Below are positions 57,678 to 64,000 of a stretch of 64,000 nt of DNA, one piece after another. The stretch's first letter is position 1. Each line of letters starts with the position of its first letter. Under the pieces are notes generated by a model. The model did no database searches and was not told the DNA's origin. It saw only the letters and a program-made list of their open reading frames with translations. The translations under genes and the position numbers were made by a program. This stretch comes from Salinirubrum litoreum (GTDB taxonomy: Archaea; Halobacteriota; Halobacteria; Halobacteriales; Haloferacaceae), in assembly GCF_020567425.1 (NCBI RefSeq), contig NZ_JAJCVJ010000001.1, positions 992,001 to 1,056,000 on the forward strand, written 5' to 3'.

Positions 57678-59843
57678 ATGGACGCAAAGCGGGAACTCTC
57701 CAGTATCGACCTCTCCGCGCTCGTACAGGAACTCAACCGGTACGAGGGCGCGAAGGTCGACAAAGCCTACCTCTACGGCGACGACCTCCTCCGTCTGCGG
57801 ATGCGCGACTTCGACCGGGGCCGCGTCGAACTCATCGTCGAGGTCGGCGACGTGAAGCGTGCCCACGTCGCGGACCCCGCACACGTCCCCGACGCGCCGG
57901 GGCGACCGCCGAACTTCGCCATGATGCTCCGCAACCGACTGTCGGGCGCGGACTTCGCCGGTGTCTCCCAGTACGAGTTCGACCGGATCCTCAGCTTCGA
58001 GTTCGAACGCGACGACGAGGACACGACGATCGTCGCCGAACTGTTCGGGCAGGGGAACATCGCGGTGTTAGACGAGACGCGCGAGGTCGTCCAGTGTCTC
58101 GACACGGTGCGGTTGAAGTCCCGCACGGTCGCGCCGGGGTCGCAGTACGAGTTCCCCTCCTCCCGACTGAATCCTCTCGACATCTCCTACGACGCCTTCG
58201 AGCGCCGGATGGACGACTCCGACACCGACGTCGTCCGGACGCTGGCGACGCAACTCAACCTCGGTGGCCTCTACGCCGAGGAGGTCTGTTCCCGGGCCGG
58301 CGTCGAGAAGACGCTGGACATCGCCGAGGCCACGAGCGACGAGTACCGGAAGCTGTTCGAGGTGCTGGCTCGCATCGACGAGCGCCTGCTGTCGGGCGAC
58401 TTCGACCCGCGCGTCTACGAGGAACCGAACGAAGGTGACGGTGACGACGGGAGCGGCGGCGCGAACGCGGACGGGACGCCCGGCAAAGTCGTGGACGTGA
58501 CGCCGTTCCCGCTGAAGGAACGCGAGGGGCTACCGGCGACCGCCTACGACTCGTTCAACGAGGCGGTCGACGACTACTTCTTCCGCCTCGACAGGAGCGA
58601 CGACGAGGAGGACGCCCCCGAGGACGCCGGATCGTCGCGGCCGGACTTCGAGGAACAGATCGCCAAACAGGAGCGCATCATCGAGCAACAGCAGGGGGCG
58701 ATCGAGAACTTCGAGAAGCAAGCGGAGAGAGAACGCGAGAAGGCCGAGACGCTGTACGCGCACTACGAGGTGGCCGACGAGATCATCCGGACGATTCGGG
58801 GGGCCCGCGAGAACGACGTGCCGTGGGACGACATCGCCGCGAAGTTCCAGCAGGGCGCAGCGCAGGGCATCGCCGCCGCCGAGGCGGTCGAGTCGGTGGA
58901 CGGCTCCGACGCCACGGTGACGGTCACGCTCGACGGGACGACGATGACGCTCGACACGACGATGGGCGTCGAGAAGAACGCCGACCGCCTCTACACCGAG
59001 GCCAAGCGCGTCGCCGAGAAGAAGGAAGGCGCGCTGGCAGCCATCGAGGACACCCGCGAGGAACTGGAAGCGGTGAAGCAACGCCGCGACGAGTGGGAGG
59101 CCGAGGACGAGGCGGACGACGAGAGCGACGAGGACGACGAGCAGGAAGACGTCGACTGGCTCGCTCGGTCCTCGATCCCGATCCGGGAGACGGACGACTG
59201 GTACGAACGGTTCCGGTGGTTCCACACCTCCGACGGCTACCTCGTGATCGGCGGGCGCAACGCCGACCAGAACGAGGAGATCGTGAAGAAGTACCTGAAC
59301 AAACACGACCGCTTCTTCCACACGCAGGCGCACGGCGGCCCGGTCACCATCCTGAAGGCGACCGGCCCGAGCGAACCCGCGAAGGAGGTCGACTTCCCCG
59401 ATTCCTCGCTCCAGGAGGCGGCGCAGTTCGCGGTGTCGTACTCCTCGATCTGGAAGGAGGGCCGGTACGCCGACGACGCCTACATGGTGACACCGGACCA
59501 GGTCTCGAAGACGCCCGAGTCGGGCGAGTACATCGAGAAGGGCGGGTTCGTCATCCGGGGCGACCGGACCTACTTCCGGGACGTCGAGGCAGAGGTCGCG
59601 GTCGGCGTGCAGTGTGAACCGGTGACCCGCGTGGTCGGCGGCCCGCCGAGCGCAATCGAGGGTGTCGCGGAGACGACGATCCGGGTGCAGCCGGGCAAGT
59701 TCGCCCAGAACGACATGGCGACGATGCTCTACCGGAAGTTGAAGGAGCGATTCGTCGACCAGTCGTTCGTCCGGAAGGTCGCCAGTGCCGACCGGTTACA
59801 GGAGTTCCTGCCGCCGGGTGGCAGTGAGATCGTCGAGGAGTAG
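57678..59843 (+). CDS. rqcH: RqcH/NEMF-type ribosome quality-control factor (NFACT protein)
   Basis: The 721-residue protein has the NFACT-N domain to about residue 200, NFACT-HhH (DVVRTLATQLNLGGLYAEEVC), a coiled coil of about 330-400, an acidic insert around 475-490, and the NFACT-R domain with FRWFHTSDGYLVIGGRNADQNE. Asp102-Arg103 in EFDRIL match the DR motif needed by bacterial RqcH and yeast Rqc2 for tailing. It binds the 50S-peptidyl-tRNA complex left after ribosome splitting and helps clear the stalled chain. A CTTTTCAT box is about 28 bases before the ATG. Confidence 0.95.
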   Translation: MDAKRELSSIDLSALVQELNRYEGAKVDKAYLYGDDLLRLRMRDFDRGRVELIVEVGDVKRAHVADPAHVPDAPGRPPNFAMMLRNRLSGADFAGVSQYEFDRILSFEFERDDEDTTIVAELFGQGNIAVLDETREVVQCLDTVRLKSRTVAPGSQYEFPSSRLNPLDISYDAFERRMDDSDTDVVRTLATQLNLGGLYAEEVCSRAGVEKTLDIAEATSDEYRKLFEVLARIDERLLSGDFDPRVYEEPNEGDGDDGSGGANADGTPGKVVDVTPFPLKEREGLPATAYDSFNEAVDDYFFRLDRSDDEEDAPEDAGSSRPDFEEQIAKQERIIEQQQGAIENFEKQAEREREKAETLYAHYEVADEIIRTIRGARENDVPWDDIAAKFQQGAAQGIAAAEAVESVDGSDATVTVTLDGTTMTLDTTMGVEKNADRLYTEAKRVAEKKEGALAAIEDTREELEAVKQRRDEWEAEDEADDESDEDDEQEDVDWLARSSIPIRETDDWYERFRWFHTSDGYLVIGGRNADQNEEIVKKYLNKHDRFFHTQAHGGPVTILKATGPSEPAKEVDFPDSSLQEAAQFAVSYSSIWKEGRYADDAYMVTPDQVSKTPESGEYIEKGGFVIRGDRTYFRDVEAEVAVGVQCEPVTRVVGGPPSAIEGVAETTIRVQPGKFAQNDMATMLYRKLKERFVDQSFVRKVASADRLQEFLPPGGSEIVEE

Positions 59844-60023
59844 CGCGTCGACTACGTCTGTGACGGTGAATCTGTTTTCGCTGTCTGTGAGGTGGCTTCT
59901 GTCGAATCGGTCGGGGGAACGCTGCTGAATCGGTTTCGGACAAGAAGGGGTGAAAGCCCCCGGCGTCTCGACCTACCGGGCCTCGTTGCGCGCTTCCCTC
60001 GGACGGTCAGCAGACTGACCGCC

Positions 60024-60148
60024 CTCGGTCCAGTGTCGTCGGGCGACCCGAGAGTCGCCCGACTGCTGGCGACGCGGACTGCGAGCAGGTCCTCACAGGT
60101 GTTCGGACACCGCTCGATGTCGGTCGCCAGCAGATCGCGTCCTGTCGG
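60024..60148 (-). repeat. hairpin-rich repeat, copy 3 (125 bases)
   Basis: It has the same 11-base start (CTCGGTCCAGT) and the same 28-base end (60121-60148) as the element at 21210-21334, and the same length. Its interior differs: TCGGGCGAC/GTCGCCCGA (60039-60062, loop CCGAGA) and GGTGT/ACACC (60093-60105). CCGACTGCTGGCG at 60059-60071 matches, on the reverse strand, the CGCCAGCAGTCGG of the copy near 2005-2016. Confidence 0.75.
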
Positions 60149-60171
60149 ATTCCGGGTTGTCACTGCCGGTG

Positions 60172-60370
60172 GTCGGATGACTGGCCTGTCGTCTGTCGAA
60201 GTTGTCGGTGACTGGCCTGTCGTCTGTCGAAGTTGTCGGTGACTGGCCTGTCGTCTGTCGAAGTTGTCGGTGACTGGCCTGTCGTCTGTCGAAGTTGTCG
60301 GTGACTGGCCTGTCGTCTGTCGAAGTTGTCGGATGACTGGCCCGTCGTCTGCCGGATGTGTCGGTGACTG
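60172..60370 (+). repeat. 31-base tandem repeat, five near-identical units plus decayed ends
   Basis: The unit is GTCGGTGACTGGCCTGTCG followed by TCTGTCGAAGTT. Units 2-5 (60204-60234, 60235-60265, 60266-60296, 60297-60327) are identical. Unit 1 (60172-60203) has one inserted base (GTCGGATGACTGG), unit 6 (60328-60359) has the same insertion and several changes, and 60360-60370 is a partial unit. No spacers separate the units, so this is a minisatellite rather than a CRISPR array. Confidence 0.92.
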
Positions 60371-60433
60371 ATCGAGTTCGGAAAAACGGAGAAATCGTGG
60401 GCGGTTCGGCCGAGGATCGTCCGGCGTCGCGTC

Positions 60434-60832
60434 TCAGAACGCGCCGGCGTTGACGGTGATCTCGGCGTGCAGGCCCTCACGCAGTGCCGAGTGGACGTGA
60501 CAGATGTCCTCGCCGCGCTCGACGAACTCGTCGATCTCGTCCTCTGCGAGGTCCGCCTCCACGTGGATCGTGAAGCGGATGCCCGTCAGGTCGTCGTCCT
60601 CGTCCAGGTCCGCGTCGGCGTCGATCTGGATCGTCCCGAGGTCGTCGTGCCCCATCTGCTGCCCGGCGACGCGGAGTGCGGGCAGGAAACAGGAGGCGTA
60701 CGTCGCCACCAGTGCGGCGTTCGGGTTCGGGCCGGTCTCGTCCAACGGGTCGATCGCCATGTCGAACTCGCCGACCTGACTGGTGCTTCCGAAGCCGTCC
60801 TCGCTGACCGTCGTCGTCTGGATGTCGCTCAT
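60434..60832 (-). CDS. OsmC/Ohr family protein
   Basis: The 132-residue protein fits the OsmC fold, with the two cysteines of the peroxidatic site in YASCFLPAL (about residue 49) and ICHVHSALREG (about residue 112). Such proteins reduce organic hydroperoxides with a dithiol reductant; substrates vary among subfamilies. The mature protein is acidic, without a signal peptide. A TAATCTTTAGG box about 27 bases upstream on the minus strand supports the ATG at 60832. Confidence 0.88.
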   Translation of the reverse strand: MSDIQTTTVSEDGFGSTSQVGEFDMAIDPLDETGPNPNAALVATYASCFLPALRVAGQQMGHDDLGTIQIDADADLDEDDDLTGIRFTIHVEADLAEDEIDEFVERGEDICHVHSALREGLHAEITVNAGAF

Positions 60833-60951
60833 CGTCTGTGTACTGACACGCGACGGTCCTAAAGATTACCAAACTGGACAGCGTCTGTGCACGACCGACG
60901 AGTCAGCCGAGGAGCACGTCACCCCGCCCGACGGCCGGGACCTCCCGACGA

Positions 60952-61677
60952 CTACTCCAGCGTGAACGTCTCGTCGCCGTCGAGGACGTGGACCTCGGCG
61001 TCCGACCCGGTGGCTTTCACCTCGCGCACGAAGTCGTCGGTGTCGATCTCGATCGGCGGGAAGGTGTCGTAGTGCATCGGGAAGGCGTGATCGACGTCGA
61101 GCCAGTCGACCGCGATGGCGGCCTGCACCGGTCCCATCGTGAAGTGGTCGCCACACGGGATCGCCGCCGCGTCCGGTTCGAGGTACGGGCCGATGACCTC
61201 CCGCATCTCGGTCATCAGACCGGTGTCGCCGGCGTGGTAGAACGTGGTCGACTCCGCGTCGGACTCCTGTGTCGGCTTCGAGTCCGAGATGACGTAGCCG
61301 GCGGGCATCCCGGCGTCGTGCTCGTAGCCGGTCATGATCCCGTTCGTGTGGTCCGCGCGGTGCATCGTGACGAAGGCGTCGCCACACTCGACGGTGCCCC
61401 CGAGATTCATCCCGCCGGCCGGGATGGTGTTCTCGAAGCCCATCTCCTCGGTGACGTACTCCGACAGTTCCGGTGTCGCCACCAGCGTCGCGTCGGAGAA
61501 CTCGCCCGCGTGGGCGATGTGGTCCGCGTGGCCGTGGGTGAGGAGGACGTAGTCCGGCGTATCCACCTCGGAGGGATCGAGCGACGTGTGTGGGTTGTCG
61601 AAGAACGGGTCGATCAGGAGGTCGGTGTCGCCGACGGTGACTGCCCAACAGGAGTGACCGTGCCAGGTGAGTTCCAT
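60952..61677 (-). CDS. metallo-beta-lactamase-fold hydrolase (UPF0173-like)
   Basis: The 241-residue protein starts [13 protein letters not shown] and has the metal-binding H-x-H-x-D-H motif at His48, His50, Asp52 and His53, then [16 protein letters not shown] and a final [10 protein letters not shown]. This is the pattern of the UPF0173/UlaG-like metal-dependent hydrolases. Substrate unknown. A TTTTATG box about 30 bases upstream (61708-61714) fits the ATG at 61677. Confidence 0.9.
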   Translation of the reverse strand: MELTWHGHSCWAVTVGDTDLLIDPFFDNPHTSLDPSEVDTPDYVLLTHGHADHIAHAGEFSDATLVATPELSEYVTEEMGFENTIPAGGMNLGGTVECGDAFVTMHRADHTNGIMTGYEHDAGMPAGYVISDSKPTQESDAESTTFYHAGDTGLMTEMREVIGPYLEPDAAAIPCGDHFTMGPVQAAIAVDWLDVDHAFPMHYDTFPPIEIDTDDFVREVKATGSDAEVHVLDGDETFTLE

Positions 61678-61866
61678 GGTACACTCACGACTACCGGGGG
61701 AATCGACATAAAAACTGGCGCGGCGGTAACCGAGCGTGACGGCTCGGTCGTGGGTCGCGTCGGCACTTCGCGTGTCGACAGCACCGACCGTGACTCACGT
61801 GATTCGTGTCGACCGTAGACTGCCGGTGCCGAACCAACTAACAGCCCCGGATCTGTCCAGTCGGGT

Positions 61867-62598
61867 ATGCACCACGTTCGATTCCGCGATCCGACCGGCG
61901 CAGTTCGACGAGGCGAGTGGCACGGTGACTCGGTCTCCTTCGGCGGGGAGCGCTACGACCTCGACACGGTCGACGTCCTCCCGCCGTGTGAACCGTCGAA
62001 GATAGTCTGCATCGGCCTGAACTACGCCGACCACGCCGCCGAACAGGACTCCGACCTTCCGGATCGTCCGCTCCTCTTTCTCAAGGCACCGAACGCGGTC
62101 GCGGGCCACGGCGACACCGTGACACTCCCGGCCGGCAAAGAGCGCATCGAGTGGGAGGCGGAACTGGGCGTCGTGATCGGCGAGCAGTGCCGGAACGTCC
62201 CCGGGGAGTCCGCGATGGACGTGGTCGCGGGGTTCACGTGTCTGAACGACATCTCGAACCGCGACGACCAGCGACGGGAGAAGAACTGGGTCCGGGGGAA
62301 GGCGTTCGACGGCGCGGCCCCACTCGGGCCGGTCGTCGCCGACCCGGAGCACGTCCCGGGCGACGCGAGCGTCGAACTCCGGGTGAACGGCGAGACGAGA
62401 CAGTCCTCCGACCGGTCGAACCTCATCTTCTCGATTCCGGAACTGATCGCCGAGATCACGACCTACCTCACGCTGGAACCGGGTGACGTGATCTCCACCG
62501 GAACGCCCGCAGGCGTCGGGGCACTCGCCGACGGCGACGAGGTCGAAGTCGAGATCGAGGGCGTGGGGACGCTCGCCCACTCGGTTCGGGTCCCCTGA
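61867..62598 (+). CDS. fumarylacetoacetate hydrolase (FAH) family protein
   Basis: A 243-residue single-domain FAH-family enzyme. The metal ligands lie in IEWEAELGVVIG (two Glu) and CLNDISNRDDQ (Asp), and the lid/substrate residues in NWVRGKAFDGAAPLGP and STGTPAGVG. Relatives include fumarylpyruvate hydrolase, 2-keto-3-deoxy sugar acid dehydratases and oxaloacetate decarboxylases, so the reaction is open. With a gluconate-dehydrogenase-like pair next to it, a role in sugar-acid breakdown is possible but only inference. An ACTAACAG box is about 29 bases upstream. Confidence 0.9.
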   Translation: MHHVRFRDPTGAVRRGEWHGDSVSFGGERYDLDTVDVLPPCEPSKIVCIGLNYADHAAEQDSDLPDRPLLFLKAPNAVAGHGDTVTLPAGKERIEWEAELGVVIGEQCRNVPGESAMDVVAGFTCLNDISNRDDQRREKNWVRGKAFDGAAPLGPVVADPEHVPGDASVELRVNGETRQSSDRSNLIFSIPELIAEITTYLTLEPGDVISTGTPAGVGALADGDEVEVEIEGVGTLAHSVRVP

Positions 62599-62663
62599 CC
62601 GCCGGCCCCGACCGAACGAATTCGAGACGGGAGGCGCTCCACGGGGCGAACGAGACGGAAAGC

Positions 62664-62690
62664 CATAAGTTTAGGTTTGCCTAAATCGAC
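62664..62690 (+). promoter_or_regulatory. DtxR-type palindrome over the promoter of the gluconate dehydrogenase-like pair
   Basis: TTTAGG (62670-62675), a 4-base TTTG spacer and CCTAAA (62680-62685) form a perfect palindrome overlapping the TATA region (CATAAGTTTAGG) and ending 8 bases before the ATG at 62694. The TTAGG-N-CCTAA arrangement resembles binding sites of DtxR/IdeR-type metal-dependent repressors. Repression by iron or manganese would block the start of transcription; this is inference from motif and position. Confidence 0.6.
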
Positions 62691-62693
62691 TGT

Positions 62694-63257
62694 ATGGACC
62701 TGACGCGCCGGGACGCACTCGCGGCGCTCGCCGTCGTCGGTGCGGGCGGTGCCGTCGCCGGACTCGCCGAGACGGGCACGTTCGACGGCGGAACGCCGGG
62801 GACGTCGGAGACGGGAGACGAGTCGACGCTGGCCGGCGTGGACGCACTCGACACGCTGACGGCCGCCAGCGAAGTGCTCTACCCGAGCGAGGCGACCGGC
62901 CACCGGGAGTTCGTGGAGACCTACGTCCTCGGTCGGATCGACGGCCGAGAGGCGTACGAGACCGGACTCGCCGAGACGCTCGCCGAACTCGACGCGACCG
63001 CCCGCGACTGGTACGACGCGGCCTTCGCCGACCTCACCCCGGCGGACCGCGACGAACTCCTGCGACAACTCGGGACCGACACCGCAGATCCGGACCCCGA
63101 CGGCCCCCTCACCGAGCGCGTGCGCTACTACGTCGTGAACGAACTGCTGTTCGCCTTCTACGCCTCTCCGACCGGTGGTGGTCTCGTGGGCACCGAGAAC
63201 CCCATCGGCTACCCCGGCGGCACCGAGAGCTACCAGCGAGGACCGAACGATGGCTGA
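62694..63257 (+). CDS. gluconate 2-dehydrogenase subunit 3-like protein, Tat signal
   Basis: The 187-residue protein has an N-terminal twin-arginine signal (TRRDALAALAVVGAGG) and a helical domain with TLTAASEVLYPSEATGHREFVETYVLGRI, typical of the small subunit of membrane-bound gluconate 2-dehydrogenase (PF13618). This subunit helps export and assemble the large flavoprotein. Its C-terminal GYPGGTESYQRGPNDG is characteristic. It overlaps the large-subunit gene by 8 bases. Confidence 0.88.
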   Translation: MDLTRRDALAALAVVGAGGAVAGLAETGTFDGGTPGTSETGDESTLAGVDALDTLTAASEVLYPSEATGHREFVETYVLGRIDGREAYETGLAETLAELDATARDWYDAAFADLTPADRDELLRQLGTDTADPDPDGPLTERVRYYVVNELLFAFYASPTGGGLVGTENPIGYPGGTESYQRGPNDG

Positions 63258-64000
63258 GGGTGCGGCGGCAGAGCGACCGACCGTCGACACCGACGACCGC
63301 GACCGGACTCCCCTGTCGGACGCCGACGTCTGCGTCGTCGGTGCCGGTCCCGCCGGTGGGTTGATCGCCCACCGACTCGCAGAGGCCGGTCACTCGGTCG
63401 TCGTCTTGGAGGCCGGCCCGCAGTTCGACCCCACCGACCGCCGCCAGCAGATGGAGAACTTTCTGCGTCCCGCCGGGGGGAACATCTGGGAGATGGGCGG
63501 GCCGCGGGACGCCTACACCTCGACCGGCGCGCGTCACTACCCGCTGAACGCGACCCGCGTGAAGGGGATCGGCGGGTCGACGCTCCACTGGCAGGGGATG
63601 GTGATGCGCCTCCACGAGCGCGACTTCCGGATGCAAAGCGAGCACGGCGTCGGCGTCGACTGGCCCATCGACTACGCCGACCTCCGACCGTACTACGCCG
63701 AGGCCGAACGCGCGTTCGGCGTCGCCGGTGCCGACGACAACCCCTACGCGCCGCCCCGCGAGGAGCCGTTCCCGATGACCGCGTTCCCGCCCTCCCACAG
63801 CGACTCGCTCTTCGCGGACGCCTGCGAGTCGCTGGAGATCGACATGCACTCGGTGCCGAACGCCCGGAACTCGGAGTCGTACGACGGCCGGTCGGCGTGT
63901 GTCGGCTTCGGCACCTGCAAGCCGATCTGTCCCTCCGGCGCGAAGTACACCGCCGAGAGCCACGTCGAGAAGGCCATCTCTGCCGGCGCGCGAGTCCTCG
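63250..64000 (+). CDS. GMC oxidoreductase / gluconate 2-dehydrogenase large subunit-like, C-terminus off the right edge
   Basis: The first 250 codons are present. The FAD-binding Rossmann loop GAGPAGGLIA is at residues 31-40, followed by VVVLEAGPQFD. Later segments include RVKGIGGSTLHWQGMVMR, a GMC-family flavin region, and CVGFGTCKPICPSGAKYT with three cysteines, seen in sugar-acid and alcohol dehydrogenases of this branch. It probably oxidises gluconate or another sugar acid or alcohol with electrons going to the membrane. There is no signal of its own; export would rely on the Tat signal of the small subunit. Confidence 0.9.
   Translation, partial: MAEGAAAERPTVDTDDRDRTPLSDADVCVVGAGPAGGLIAHRLAEAGHSVVVLEAGPQFDPTDRRQQMENFLRPAGGNIWEMGGPRDAYTSTGARHYPLNATRVKGIGGSTLHWQGMVMRLHERDFRMQSEHGVGVDWPIDYADLRPYYAEAERAFGVAGADDNPYAPPREEPFPMTAFPPSHSDSLFADACESLEIDMHSVPNARNSESYDGRSACVGFGTCKPICPSGAKYTAESHVEKAISAGARVL

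Larger units (their letters stand above)
59844..60433. other. 590-base gene-free stretch with two kinds of repeat
   Basis: Contains, from left: a GGGG/CCCC hairpin around TGAAAG (59947-59960), CGGTCAG/CTGACCG (60004-60021), the 125-base hairpin element (60024-60148), and the 31-base tandem repeats (60172-60370). Frames crossing it change phase with every 31-base unit and are not genes. Confidence 0.65.

Noticed and set aside
59947-59960. GGGG-TGAAAG-CCCC hairpin as a terminator or as the end of a transposon-associated guide RNA
   Set aside because: Only four base pairs, no T-tract and no TnpB-like gene in the window.
60172-60370. CRISPR array
   Set aside because: The 31-base repeats are directly joined with no spacers, and no cas gene is near.
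60160-60480. Minus-strand 106-residue reading frame across the tandem repeat
   Set aside because: Its Arg/Gln/Thr-rich product comes from the repeat; the 31-base period changes the reading phase each unit, so it is not a conserved protein.

Overview
The window is a chromosomal segment of a halophilic archaeon (class Halobacteria). The evidence is very high GC with strong GC bias at third codon positions, acidic Asp/Glu-rich proteins, twin-arginine signal peptides on most exported proteins, and TATA-like boxes about 27-29 bases upstream of many start codons, which is the layout of leaderless archaeal transcripts. Archaeal marker genes are present: Dph2, archaeal Elp3, mevalonate kinase with isopentenyl phosphate kinase, and archaeal RqcH. 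I see no rRNA, tRNA, transposase, integrase or CRISPR array. The content is mostly housekeeping and central metabolism.

Layout. 1-7750: a permease fragment, a Tat lipoprotein with a propeller-like body, two coupled membrane proteins (one DUF389), small halophile-type proteins and a Rieske protein. 8102-15181: PEP carboxylase, a YlbF-like protein, a membrane protein, Dph2 and two tandem paralogous membrane proteins. 15222-21148: a LOG-like protein, an SDR, DoxX, a sirtuin followed by an acyl-CoA dehydrogenase, a flavin split-barrel protein and an aminoglycoside-phosphotransferase-fold kinase. The kinase and dehydrogenase correspond to the two enzyme halves of ACAD10/ACAD11-type proteins. 21530-26136: uracil-DNA glycosylase, Mrp, cysteine synthase, a DUF7504-like protein and a thioredoxin.

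26218-34782 is a glycerol and dihydroxyacetone block: dhaL-dhaM, then on the other strand glpK and a membrane protein that may be a glycerol facilitator, then glpABC divergent from glpK. Together they would take up glycerol, phosphorylate it, oxidise glycerol-3-phosphate at the membrane and phosphorylate dihydroxyacetone by a PTS-type relay. No dhaK is in the window. 34850-46662: NAD-dependent DNA ligase, a CPA1 antiporter fused to RCK domains, a soluble methyl-accepting transducer, an inositol-monophosphatase-family enzyme, ipk-mvk, an acetoacetate-decarboxylase-like enzyme and a CBS protein. 46778-53201: a five-gene dipeptide/oligopeptide ABC transporter operon. 53332-64000: an RNase H-fold protein, elp3, two exported or membrane proteins, rqcH, an OsmC-like protein, a metallo-beta-lactamase-fold hydrolase, an FAH-family enzyme, and a gluconate-2-dehydrogenase-like pair running off the right edge.

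The least explained sequence lies in long gene-free stretches. Three of them (around 1965-2059, 21210-21334 and 60024-60148) carry related hairpin-rich repeats. Two of these are exactly 125 bases long with identical ends, and one hairpin shows a compensatory base-pair change between copies. A separate 31-base tandem repeat lies at 60172-60370. A DtxR-type palindrome precedes the gluconate dehydrogenase pair, and a GTAAACA/TGTTTAC inverted repeat sits between glpK and glpA.
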